This document shows positions 56,017 to 64,000 of a stretch of DNA of 64,000 nt, piece by piece. The notes beneath the pieces were generated by a model, which saw nothing but the letters and a program-made list of their open reading frames with translations, was not told the origin of the DNA and did no database searches. The translations under genes and the position numbers were made by a program. Origin of the DNA: a virus; the IMG/VR virus record IMGVR_UViG_3300036761_001387, positions 1 through 64,000 of that record. One strand, 5' to 3'. How positions within the stretch are numbered: position 1 is the first letter of the stretch; the number at the start of each line of letters is the position of its first letter.

Positions 56017-58439
56017 AACAGCCCGAGATGGAACTCCCGCCCGTCGACGAAACGCCGCTCGACCAGAAGCCGCCCACGCAGATCGCGGACGGCGGCAAGG
56101 ACTACGGCGATGGGATGCGGAACCTTCCGGACGAGATCAAGGAAGCCCTGCGGCAGCTTCGTCAGGTCTTCCAAGGCCAGTCGGACCTGAACCGGTCGCG
56201 CCGCGAATACGTCAAGAAAGTCCTGAAGCTCCACGAGTTCTTCCGCGGCAACCATTACGGATGGTGGGACTGGCGGATCGGCTCGTGGCGCACCGGCGCG
56301 ACCGTCTCCGGCGGCCAGCAGTCGGCCACGGCTCCCGTCACGTCGCAGGCCCTCTATGTGATGAACTTCTTTCAGGGCTTCTGCCTCTCGATCATCGGCC
56401 TCCTGATCGGCCAGAAGCTCACGCAGAAGTTCTTCCCCGAGGACCCGGGCCTGCCCGAGGACATCAACGCGGCGCAGAAGGCCGACCTCGTGATGCGGAT
56501 CTTCGAGAAGAACGAGTCGCCCCACCAGCAGCTCGTCCGGACGATCTACGGGCTCTGCATCGGCGGCACGATCGGGTCCTACATCCGGACGGTCGTGGAC
56601 GGCGAGCGCTACGGCTATTTCGACCAGCCGGTCTACGAGTACAAGCCGGTCCCGACGGGCCCGGCGCGCTTCAAGTGCACGATCTGCGGCGACGACCTGA
56701 ACATGAAGCCCGGCCAGTGCGAGGGGTGCGGCGCCCCGCTCCCGAGCGCGCCGAACGTCCCGGCCCCAACGGCCATGCAGAGCGTCCAGACCGGCACGAA
56801 GCGCGTCCCCCGTGGCCGCACGGTCAGGACTGTCGTCGACGGCCTCGAGCTGAAGCTCCCCGCGGACGCGCAGGATCAGTCGGAATTCACGCACATCGTC
56901 CGCGACCGCGAGGTCGACAAGTCCATCCCGCGCGCGACCTACCCGGAGGTCGCCAACGAGATCATCGGGTCCTCGACATCGAACGACATCGAGGGCACGA
57001 CCGAGTTCGAGCGCCGCATACGCCGTCAGGCGAATCAGGGCACGACGACCGAGAACCGGCCGCTGATCACGGACCAGCGGGACCGGATCACCTTCTCCGA
57101 GTGCTGGTTCCGGAAGAAGGCCTTCTACCACGTCGACGACGACAAGACCCGCGAGCAGCTCATCCAGCTCTTCCCCGAGGGCGTCTACGTCGCCTTTGCG
57201 AACGACGTCTTCTGCGAGGCGCGGCCCGAGAACATGGACGACCACTGGCGGATCTGCCACGCCATGCCCGGCCGCGGCCAGATCCGCGAGCCGATCATGG
57301 GCGCCCTCGTCCCGATGCAGGAGATCGCCAACGACCTGATGAACATCATCCGGGACATCATCGAGTACACCCTGCCGGTCACCTTCGTGAACCAGCGGGT
57401 CCTCGACGTCCGGAAGTGGGCGCAGTCGCAGGCGATGGCCGGCGCCACCTACAACGTGAACGACACCGGCCGCCCGGTCTCGGAAGCCTTCTTCCAGACC
57501 ATGCCGGGCCGCCTCCCGGAATTCGCCACGACCTTCCTGACCCAGATCCGGACGGAGATCGCCCAGTTCCTGACGGGCGCCTTCCCGGCCGCGTACGGCG
57601 GCGGCACGCCCGGGAACAACACGGCTCAGGGCATCTCGATCGAGCGCCAGTCGGCCCTCGGCCGGATCAACCTCTTCCTTCAGGCCATCCGCGAGCACTA
57701 CGCCGAGTGCGCGCCCCTCATCGTCGAGGACTTCAAGAAGAACGCGATCGAGCCGATGAGCTACGTCGACGAGATCTCGGGCGGCGAGCTGCAGCTCACG
57801 ACGGTCACCCCGGACGACTTTGAGGTCGGGAACTTCAGGACGAAGGCCGAGGTCGTCGAGGAATACCCGACGACGTGGGCGCAGCGCCAGCAGCAGCTCT
57901 TCCAGTTCATGGCGAGCCCGCTCTTCGGCGGCTGGATCGCGATGCTGAAGAACCTCACGAAGGTCAAGACGACGCTCGGGACGGACCTCACGGCCCCGGG
58001 CGAGGACGCCTACAAGCGGGCGTTCCAGATGATCACGCAGCTTCTGGGGGAGACCCCGCAGATTGGACCGCCCATGCCGGCGCCGCCCGACCCGATGACG
58101 GGCCTGCCGAACATCGACCCCACCACGGGCCAGCCGATCATGCTGCCCGGACAGCCGATGTCGTCGATCCGGCCGCTGCCTCTCGACGACAACGCCACGA
58201 TCCTTCAGGCCTGCGTCGACTTCTACCTCGACGACCGCGGAGGCAAGGCGTCGCAGAAGGGCGGCCCCGGCTGGGAGAACTTCCTGCTCTTCGTCAGGGA
58301 GAGGCAGGCGCTCGTTGCCCCGCCTCCCCCCATGCCCGGTCAACCACCGGCCCCGGGCGGGCCGCCGAAGCTCGGCGCCGCTCCGGAGCCACCGACTGCC
58401 CCAACGGAAACCCCGCAGGAAACGGGGATGGTTCAGTAG
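56013..58439 (+). CDS. Portal protein with inserted zinc ribbon
   Basis: 808 residues. Typical large portal layout: helical N-terminal part (GLCIGGTIGSYIRTVV region), a stem-and-wing core with TPGNNTAQGISIERQSALG, and a C-terminal Pro/Gly-rich tail that may reach into the head. Residues 222-239 hold CTICGDDLN and CEGCG, a four-Cys zinc ribbon inserted in a loop, not usual in portals. The protein forms a dodecameric ring through which DNA is packaged. Located between the lysis-like genes and scaffold. Confidence 0.7.
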   Translation: MKQPEMELPPVDETPLDQKPPTQIADGGKDYGDGMRNLPDEIKEALRQLRQVFQGQSDLNRSRREYVKKVLKLHEFFRGNHYGWWDWRIGSWRTGATVSGGQQSATAPVTSQALYVMNFFQGFCLSIIGLLIGQKLTQKFFPEDPGLPEDINAAQKADLVMRIFEKNESPHQQLVRTIYGLCIGGTIGSYIRTVVDGERYGYFDQPVYEYKPVPTGPARFKCTICGDDLNMKPGQCEGCGAPLPSAPNVPAPTAMQSVQTGTKRVPRGRTVRTVVDGLELKLPADAQDQSEFTHIVRDREVDKSIPRATYPEVANEIIGSSTSNDIEGTTEFERRIRRQANQGTTTENRPLITDQRDRITFSECWFRKKAFYHVDDDKTREQLIQLFPEGVYVAFANDVFCEARPENMDDHWRICHAMPGRGQIREPIMGALVPMQEIANDLMNIIRDIIEYTLPVTFVNQRVLDVRKWAQSQAMAGATYNVNDTGRPVSEAFFQTMPGRLPEFATTFLTQIRTEIAQFLTGAFPAAYGGGTPGNNTAQGISIERQSALGRINLFLQAIREHYAECAPLIVEDFKKNAIEPMSYVDEISGGELQLTTVTPDDFEVGNFRTKAEVVEEYPTTWAQRQQQLFQFMASPLFGGWIAMLKNLTKVKTTLGTDLTAPGEDAYKRAFQMITQLLGETPQIGPPMPAPPDPMTGLPNIDPTTGQPIMLPGQPMSSIRPLPLDDNATILQACVDFYLDDRGGKASQKGGPGWENFLLFVRERQALVAPPPPMPGQPPAPGGPPKLGAAPEPPTAPTETPQETGMVQ

Positions 58440-58479
58440 CTGGGCCGGGGTCGGCACCCCGTAATAAACGGACGCCCAG
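58440..58479 (+). promoter_or_regulatory. Nested hairpin between portal and scaffold genes
   Basis: Inner stem CGGGGT / ACCCCG (58446-58451, 58456-58461, loop CGGC) inside outer arms CTGGGC / GCCCAG (58440-58445, 58474-58479), followed by TAATAAAC. No U-run, so not a simple terminator; could be an attenuator or RNA-processing site that adjusts scaffold and capsid expression over portal. Confidence 0.5.
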
Positions 58480-58494
58480 CGGAAGGAGACACGG

Positions 58495-59910
58495 ATGGAA
58501 ACCACAGGGACGACAGGAACCCCGGCACCGAGCGCCCCCGCCCCGGCGGCGCCAGCTCCGGCCGTATCAGAGAAACCATCACCGAAAACGGCGATCCGGG
58601 ACATGGTCCCCAAGGACCGCGCCCGCGCCATCTTCGCTTCCCTTGATGGAGCTTCGACGACCGAAGGTCCGAAATCCCCGGAGCCCGAGAAGACCGAGCC
58701 CTCGAGGACGGGACTGCCCGAGAGAGCCGCGGAGACTTCAGAAAGCGCCGGAGACGAGCCCGCCGCTGCCCCCGGACAGACCGAGGAGCAGCTCCCCGAG
58801 AACATTCGCAAGGCCCTGCAAGAGATCGCGGATCCGGCCCTCCGTAAGCGGCTGTCAGACGATCACTTCAGGCTGAAGCGGTGGGACAAGCTCGGGAGCC
58901 GGCTCGGGATGAAGATGCCCGATCTCGAAGGCTACATTATGAAGGCCGTGAAGATGGCCCCCAGCGCTGATGTGCTCGATCACATCAGCGTGACGGCAAG
59001 AGTCGCCAACCAGCTCGTGTCGGACTTCAACACGGGGACTCCCGAGGCGATGGAGAAGTTCGCCGCGGCGCAGTTCAAGATCAACCCCCAGTCCTTCGTG
59101 AACTACGTCGGGTTCCTGCTGGGGAAGTACGACACCATGTACAACGGCCTGCGGAACATCGATCCGCCTCTGGCCCGCACGCTCCAGTCCAGCGTCGACA
59201 GTCTCGCCGATTCCCGCGTCAAGAATCTCGTCACGAACCTGCGACGGACGGCGGAAGCCGAAACGAAGCAGGGGCGCGAATCGGTTCTCGGCGAGGTCGC
59301 GGACGAGCTGGAGAGGTTTCTGGGCTGGGACAAGAAGGTTGCGGAGCCCGAGAAGCCATCCGCGCCCGATCCGCGCGACGTGGAACTGGCAAAGCTGAAG
59401 GCCGAGCGCGAAGCGCAGACGCAGGGTCGGCAGCGGGCGATGGTCAACAGCGTCTACGACATCGCGGGCCACCGGCTCGCGAGCGACGTGAACGACTACG
59501 TCACGAAGCTGACGACCGGCTATCCGCCGAAGGCCGTCGAGAAGATCAAAGCGCAGATCGAGGAGGCGCTCTACAACGACTTGCTCACGGGAAACAAGCA
59601 CATCCGTGACAGGGCGATTTCGATTCATCAGGCCGGTCGGTACGACAAGAACCACCATGACCGGCTGGTGAACTTCTACATCGAGCAGGGCCAGAAACTT
59701 CTCCCGCTTCTGGGGGAATCGATCATCAACGAATGGAAAGAGACGATCGGCCCTGTCAGAACACGAGATGCGGCACGCATCGAGCAGCACGAAAAGCGGC
59801 GGGACGTGGGCGCGGCTGGCGCTCCGCCGAAACCGAAGATCGAACCCGCACCTTCGGGGCGCGATCCGAAGAAGCTTTTCGACTATCTCGACCGCGTAGC
59901 CGAGCAGTGA
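58495..59910 (+). CDS. Scaffold-like capsid assembly protein
   Basis: 471 residues. A disordered Pro/Ala/Glu-rich N-terminus (1-100), helical centre (DHFRLKRWDKLGSRLGM, DVELAKLKAEREAQTQ) and a basic C-terminal helix (KKLFDYLDRVAEQ), the arrangement of podovirus scaffolds, directly between portal and capsid genes. GGAAGGAGA precedes the ATG. Inferred from position and composition. Confidence 0.6.
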   Translation: METTGTTGTPAPSAPAPAAPAPAVSEKPSPKTAIRDMVPKDRARAIFASLDGASTTEGPKSPEPEKTEPSRTGLPERAAETSESAGDEPAAAPGQTEEQLPENIRKALQEIADPALRKRLSDDHFRLKRWDKLGSRLGMKMPDLEGYIMKAVKMAPSADVLDHISVTARVANQLVSDFNTGTPEAMEKFAAAQFKINPQSFVNYVGFLLGKYDTMYNGLRNIDPPLARTLQSSVDSLADSRVKNLVTNLRRTAEAETKQGRESVLGEVADELERFLGWDKKVAEPEKPSAPDPRDVELAKLKAEREAQTQGRQRAMVNSVYDIAGHRLASDVNDYVTKLTTGYPPKAVEKIKAQIEEALYNDLLTGNKHIRDRAISIHQAGRYDKNHHDRLVNFYIEQGQKLLPLLGESIINEWKETIGPVRTRDAARIEQHEKRRDVGAAGAPPKPKIEPAPSGRDPKKLFDYLDRVAEQ

Positions 59911-59935
59911 CGGGAGTCACTGAAGGAGCATTCCA

Positions 59936-61198
59936 ATGGCTGTTATGAACGCCGCTGCGGTAGACGCCCTTCTGAAGGAGCGCTATCGCAAGGCTGTCCC
60001 GCAACTCTACGAGTCGGCCAAGACCTTCTGCGGCCGTCTCAAGAAGCGGGAAGATGTCGAACTCGTCGGTCGCCGGACCATCCGCGCGGCCAAGAAGCTG
60101 AAGCCCGGTGGTCAGTTCCGGACGTTCAACCCGGACGGCGGAGACCTCGGCCGCGGCGCTGGCGCGAACTACCAGTACACCACGATGACCACCCTCCCGC
60201 TCCTCCTCGCGCTCGAGAAGACCAAGAGCGCGATGTGGGAGACCGAACAGAGCGAGCTGTCGATCAAGAACGCCGTGCAGGAGCAGCTCACCGACGGCGT
60301 CTCCGAGTTCCAGTCGCACTGCGACCGCCACCTCCAGACGGACGGCACCGGCGCCCTCTGCCAGATCGCCTCGGGGCAGGGTACTGCCACACTCACGATG
60401 ACGACCCCCTACCGCTCGCGTCTCGTCCGTGAGAACAACCGGTACAGCATCTACGATTCCGGCCTCACCACGAACCGCGGAATCGTCGAGATCGACCAGA
60501 ACAACATGGAGACGGGCGTCGTCACGCTCATCAACAGCCCGGTCAACCCGGTCGTCGCGCTCACGCAGGCGAACGACTACTTCCTCGTCGACAACATCAC
60601 CGGCGCGAACCCGACGTGGATCTACGGTCTGCGCTACCACCACAACAACGCGGCCTCGGGCTTCTGGATGGGCCTGAACCGCGCGAACGTCGCTCAGGTC
60701 CGCACCGTCGCCGTCAACGCGAACGGCCCCCTGAACGCCGTCCACTTCCGGCAGCTCAAGAACCGGATGCTGCTGCTCCGTGACGACTGCTTCTCCTCGG
60801 GCTCGTGGAGCTGGTACATGGCTCCCCAGCAGCAGCAGGCGTACGAAGAGCTGTCGCTCCAGATCACGAGCCGCCGCCGGCAGGGCACCACGCAGGAAGG
60901 CCCGGAGCTTCTCGACGACGTCGACCAGCTTCGGATCGACGGCATGGAAGCCGTGATCAACCCCAACGCCAACCCGTCGATCATCGACCTCATCCGCTGG
61001 GACAACTGGTGGAGGGGTGAGACCGTCGAGTTCGGCCTCTACACCGTCGACGAGATCGACACGTTCCCGATCTACGGCGCCTCCGGCGGTATCGCCGCGG
61101 CCGACGTCATGTACTTCTGCCAGCTGGCCCAGTGGGGCGTCGACGACCCGCGCATGGGTGGGTACATCTACGGAGCTACGGTTCCGAGCGGATACTGA
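59936..61198 (+). CDS. Major capsid protein
   Basis: 420 residues. Position after scaffold, strong Shine-Dalgarno (GAAGGAGC), length and lack of low-complexity regions identify it. The mid-region has PGGQFRTFNPDGGDLG and the C-terminus is beta-rich (EFGLYTVDEIDTFPIYGAS) as in HK97-fold capsid proteins. No N-terminal maturation domain is evident, consistent with a separate scaffold. Confidence 0.75.
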   Translation: MAVMNAAAVDALLKERYRKAVPQLYESAKTFCGRLKKREDVELVGRRTIRAAKKLKPGGQFRTFNPDGGDLGRGAGANYQYTTMTTLPLLLALEKTKSAMWETEQSELSIKNAVQEQLTDGVSEFQSHCDRHLQTDGTGALCQIASGQGTATLTMTTPYRSRLVRENNRYSIYDSGLTTNRGIVEIDQNNMETGVVTLINSPVNPVVALTQANDYFLVDNITGANPTWIYGLRYHHNNAASGFWMGLNRANVAQVRTVAVNANGPLNAVHFRQLKNRMLLLRDDCFSSGSWSWYMAPQQQQAYEELSLQITSRRRQGTTQEGPELLDDVDQLRIDGMEAVINPNANPSIIDLIRWDNWWRGETVEFGLYTVDEIDTFPIYGASGGIAAADVMYFCQLAQWGVDDPRMGGYIYGATVPSGY

Positions 61199-61244
61199 TA
61201 ACTCGTGATGCTACAATACTTTACAGGAGAGAGCGACTAACCAC

Positions 61245-61907
61245 ATGATGTCTTCTACGCCCCGCCCCGACACGGAATCGCACGGGCTCCCGCAAGGGGC
61301 GGGGCCCTTTTCGTTCGACGACACGACCCTCGTCGTCCCCGACGGCGCGCGGATCGTCTGCCGCGAGCAGATGGATTACGAGCCGTACCCCGAGTGGAAC
61401 GAACACCTCGTGAAGCTCGGTGGCCTGAACCGATTCGGCAAACCGAACTACCGGCTCATCTGGGGCTGGGATCACGTCAATTACTACCCGTATCCGCTCC
61501 GTTCCTTCTTCCACTTCGAGCGCTGGCTCTCTCCCGAGATGCTCGGGACCGAAGAGCTTTGGGAGGCCCAGAACAAGCGTGAAGAAGAAATGGGAAACCA
61601 CGTCGCCGTGACTGCATTCCCGAGGGAGGGCTCGTACTTCTGGATCTGGACTTGCCGTCTGCCCGACCGGAAGCCGAACCTCGACTACATCGAGGCCGTC
61701 TACATCCGTAGCCGGATGAAGGTGAACCGGACGAGGCAGGAAGTGATTCAAGAATCCCGGGCGCAACGGATCCACGACAAGGTCGTGGACCGCGAATGGA
61801 AGCGCCAGATTCTCGCCGAACACGGCGTCCTCGACATCTCGGAAGACTACGCGCGCCATCGCCTCAGGAATCCGTCCGAGTGGCGGAACATCAACACGCT
61901 CGTTTAG
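61245..61907 (+). CDS. Head-associated protein downstream of capsid
   Basis: 220 residues (MMSSTPRPDTESHGLPQGAG), then a globular domain (YPEWNEHLVKLGGLNRFGKP, YYPYPLRSFFHFERW). I recall such a gene beside similar capsid genes but no named function. A TACAAT-like sequence in the 46-bp gap before it could be a weak promoter. Confidence 0.5.
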   Translation: MMSSTPRPDTESHGLPQGAGPFSFDDTTLVVPDGARIVCREQMDYEPYPEWNEHLVKLGGLNRFGKPNYRLIWGWDHVNYYPYPLRSFFHFERWLSPEMLGTEELWEAQNKREEEMGNHVAVTAFPREGSYFWIWTCRLPDRKPNLDYIEAVYIRSRMKVNRTRQEVIQESRAQRIHDKVVDREWKRQILAEHGVLDISEDYARHRLRNPSEWRNINTLV

Positions 61908-61919
61908 AAAGGAGCCCCC

Positions 61920-62696
61920 ATGCCTCGCCCCGAATTCGCCCAGTCGACGATCTACAAGGACGCTCTTGCGCCGTCGGAGAAACGGCTCAAGAAGATCGTG
62001 TCCGTGTTCCCGGAGCCGATCTACATCCCGCACCACAGCGGGCATCGGAACATCCCCGCGAAGGGGAAGAACCAGAGGTACGCCTTCGTCGAGGTCGGTC
62101 CCTCGGTGGAGCGGATAGATCTCGGAGAGGGCCAGAACCTCGCCATGCTCTCGGTCTCGGCCCGCCGGACAGCGATGGACATCATCGGGCTGTCCGAGGA
62201 GGGCAAGGACGAGCTGACGGGGAAGGTGCTCGCGCCGGCCTACACGAGCAGCGATCTCTTCGATCAGGGGCTCTTCGTCCCGGAGGGCGCCGAGCCGACC
62301 GAGGAAGAGCTGCTGGCGGCCGAGCATCGCCGGGAACTCTGGATGGAGAGGATGATCATTCGCGGCGACAAGGCGTGGGACGTCAAAAATCGCCTGAGCG
62401 ACGTCCCCGGCGAGGCGCTTCTGGCGGCTCGCTACCGCGGCATCACGCGGCCGTGGTTCGGCGCGACGACCGGCTCGAGGATGGAGCGCTATCAGGACGG
62501 ATGCCCGGCCTGCGGGGCCGAACTCTTCACCGGGAAGAAGGTCTGCGGCGGGCCAGCCGCCCACCTCGTCCTGTGGGAAGAGGGCGTCGCGTACTGGAAG
62601 GACGACCCCGACAGGAAGGCTCAGATGACGCCGCCCCCACCGCCGCTGCCGCGGCCTGCCACGGTCAACCAGAAAAAGGGAATGGAGGAGTTCTGA
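61920..62696 (+). CDS. Head- or connector-associated protein with C-terminal zinc site
   Basis: 258 residues with AAAGGAG before the ATG. Beginning PRPEFAQSTIYKDALAPSEK, with a central domain and CPACGAELFTGKKVCGG near residue 199, a zinc-ribbon-like Cys arrangement. Pro-rich tail. Likely a connector or internal head protein by position. Confidence 0.5.
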   Translation: MPRPEFAQSTIYKDALAPSEKRLKKIVSVFPEPIYIPHHSGHRNIPAKGKNQRYAFVEVGPSVERIDLGEGQNLAMLSVSARRTAMDIIGLSEEGKDELTGKVLAPAYTSSDLFDQGLFVPEGAEPTEEELLAAEHRRELWMERMIIRGDKAWDVKNRLSDVPGEALLAARYRGITRPWFGATTGSRMERYQDGCPACGAELFTGKKVCGGPAAHLVLWEEGVAYWKDDPDRKAQMTPPPPPLPRPATVNQKKGMEEF

Positions 62697-62697
62697 A

Positions 62698-63156
62698 ATG
62701 AGTTGGCTCGACATCCGAAACCAGAGACAGGCCGCGCAGGCCTACGACGCGGTCTACGCCAAGGCGGTCCTCGCCCACGCGGGCGGCGATTCGCTCAAGT
62801 TCCTGTGCCTCACCAGCACGGAGCCTTCGCTCAACGCCCTCTCCCACCTCCCGGGCGCGACGCCCGAGGCGAAGGTGGGCTACTTCCTCGACTGGCTCAT
62901 GGCCGGTCTGTCGGTCTACCTGACCGCGTGGGACATGATCGGCGCAACCCACGACAGCGCCGGGCTCCGTGGGTGTACCCCCGTGAGAAACGGGGTCAAG
63001 ATCGAGGATCCGGCGGCGGCGGCGGAAGCAGCGTTCCCCGACGGCGGGGACCCGGACTGGGGCACCTACCATCTGCTCCGCAAGGCCGTGGCCGAGAACC
63101 CGAACTGCGCCGACGCCAAGTTCGCCATCTTCCAGAAGCGGGCCGCGGCAGCGTAA
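62698..63156 (+). CDS. Virion protein, paralogue of the 20354-21412 product
   Basis: 152 residues (MSWLDIRNQRQAAQAYDAVY). Shared segments with the - strand protein: DSLKFLCLTSTEPS, HLPGATPEAKVGYF, YLTAWDMIGATHDSAGLRG. Lacks the long Pro-rich tail of that paralogue. Probably an internal head or connector component. Confidence 0.6.
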   Translation: MSWLDIRNQRQAAQAYDAVYAKAVLAHAGGDSLKFLCLTSTEPSLNALSHLPGATPEAKVGYFLDWLMAGLSVYLTAWDMIGATHDSAGLRGCTPVRNGVKIEDPAAAAEAAFPDGGDPDWGTYHLLRKAVAENPNCADAKFAIFQKRAAAA

Positions 63157-63159
63157 GCC

Positions 63160-64000
63160 ATGAGCGTCCCGACCTACGCCGAGATCACGGGCTCCGTAAG
63201 AGCGCTTCTCGACGATCTCGCCGTCGCTGGCGGCGCGATCTACGACGATACGTTCCTGCAGCCCTTCGTGCAGCTCGCCCAGAACACACTCGTCGCGCAG
63301 CTCGTCAGTGGAAGCGTGCAGTCGATGCTGTTTCGGACGGAGCTTCTTGTGCCGGCCGGGACGCTCTTCCTTTCTTTCCCCTTCGACGCGGCGCCGTCCA
63401 CACCGGCGCTCCCGACTGCGCTGATCGCGCCGGACCAGCTCTGGGAAGCCAAGGCTGGCTCGAACCTGATCAGCCCGAACGACTTCGCCTTCACGCCGTG
63501 GACGAACGACAGCACCGTCAACCCGACCGTCACGGCCGGGCAGACGGACCCCTTCGGCGGAGTGCTCGCGACGAAGTGGGCTTACGCCGGGGTCGTCGCC
63601 CACAGGGCACGCCAGATCACGACGAGCCTCCTCCAGCTCGGCCAGAACAACACGATCTCGATCTGGATGAAGGCGACGGCCCCGGCAAACGTCATCGTGA
63701 AGTCTCCGTTCGTCGGCGGCACGGACCAGACGATCGCCGTCACGACGAGCTGGCAGCAGTTCAACGTCTCCTTCGGCCCGAAGACGGACCAGACCAACGT
63801 CTACCAGCAGGTCTGGCTGGATTTCGGCACGGCGGTCAACGACTTCTACCTCTACAACGTCCTGCTCGGAGCCGGGCAGGCTCTCAACGAAGACTTCTTC
63901 CCGATGACGGGGCCGGCGGAGATCCCGCGGATCCCGATGACGGACAGAATCAAGTTCTGGAACTGGACGGGCGACCGGATCTGGTTCCTTGGCGCGACGC
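63160..64000 (+). CDS. Head-tail connector or tail-tip protein with jelly-roll domain (runs off the window)
   Basis: 280 residues within the window, continuing beyond 64000. The N-terminal part (YAEITGSVRALLDDLAVAGG) resembles head-tail adaptor starts. A jelly-roll domain lies about 105-245 with a full set of strands (TNDSTVNPTVTAGQTDPFGG, SIWMKATAPANVIV, TTSWQQFNVSFG). Compare the N-terminally short version at 22423-23121. A virion protein with a sugar-binding-like module. Confidence 0.6.
   Translation, partial: MSVPTYAEITGSVRALLDDLAVAGGAIYDDTFLQPFVQLAQNTLVAQLVSGSVQSMLFRTELLVPAGTLFLSFPFDAAPSTPALPTALIAPDQLWEAKAGSNLISPNDFAFTPWTNDSTVNPTVTAGQTDPFGGVLATKWAYAGVVAHRARQITTSLLQLGQNNTISIWMKATAPANVIVKSPFVGGTDQTIAVTTSWQQFNVSFGPKTDQTNVYQQVWLDFGTAVNDFYLYNVLLGAGQALNEDFFPMTGPAEIPRIPMTDRIKFWNWTGDRIWFLGAT

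Noticed and set aside
55983-58811. Long - strand reading frame opposite the portal gene
   Set aside because: Same shadow effect in GC-rich DNA; it spans the portal stop and the scaffold start, and contains no conserved motif.
61199-61244. Strong promoter before the gene at 61245 (TACAAT)
   Set aside because: No -35 at suitable spacing; kept only as a remark in the gene entry.

Overview
The window is a phage genome segment from a GC-rich host, with no rRNA, tRNA, integrase or host housekeeping genes. It encodes a complete DNA-packaging and capsid set (terminase, portal, scaffold, capsid), a giant ejected-type virion protein, a lytic transglycosylase and RecT-type recombination genes. Dense small genes are joined by 1-4 base stop/start overlaps, and ATG, GTG and TTG starts are all used. 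The missing tail tube, baseplate and sheath genes together with the very large internal protein suggest a short-tailed (podovirus-like) virion. There is no DNA polymerase, and replication seems to rest on a lambda-style initiator gene that carries its own iterons. Base composition and the secreted-protein domain in the collagen-like gene fit a GC-rich bacterial host, but the host cannot be named from sequence alone. LAYOUT. 1-6109 (+): about eighteen small genes, many Cys-rich or coiled-coil, several sharing the same first codons (MSDAPK). 6106-22423 (-): lytic transglycosylase, a 2974-residue polyvalent virion protein and a run of Gly/Pro-rich virion proteins. 22423-30552 (-): half of a jelly-roll protein, two secreted proteins (lipoprotein, collagen-like), an HTH protein, nucleases, zinc-ribbon proteins, a RecB-like exonuclease, a RecT annealing protein and a ribbon-helix-helix regulator. 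30619-32482 (+): six small early-type genes ending at a bidirectional terminator. 32530-40273 (-): small early genes, three of them behind a repeated structured leader, then a 1.1-kb gene-free control region, the initiator gene with three 21-bp-spaced iterons, and an HNH nuclease. 40423-64000 (+): small terminase, a glycine-rich adhesin-like protein, large terminase with an intein, fibre and decoration proteins (several duplicated), two endonuclease VII genes, a holin/spanin-like membrane gene group, portal, scaffold, capsid and connector genes. HOW IT WORKS TOGETHER. The early - strand operons (initiator/HNH, RecT/exonuclease, small Cys-rich proteins) appear to be driven by promoters of one shape, TTG-type -35, 17-bp spacer and TACCTT -10, found at 30560-30588, 36892-36920 and 40327-40355. 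The late + strand operon runs from the terminase onward. The most important structural observation is an exact inverted repeat of at least 99 bp at 1-99 and 22912-23010. Flipping the segment between the copies would put all late genes in one co-directional block (if the sequence wraps past 64000) and all early small genes in another, so the present order is either a real isomer or an assembly join. Other highlights are an intein with class 3 hallmarks inside the terminase P-loop, an origin-like iteron array inside the initiator gene, and three copies of a two-stem leader element.
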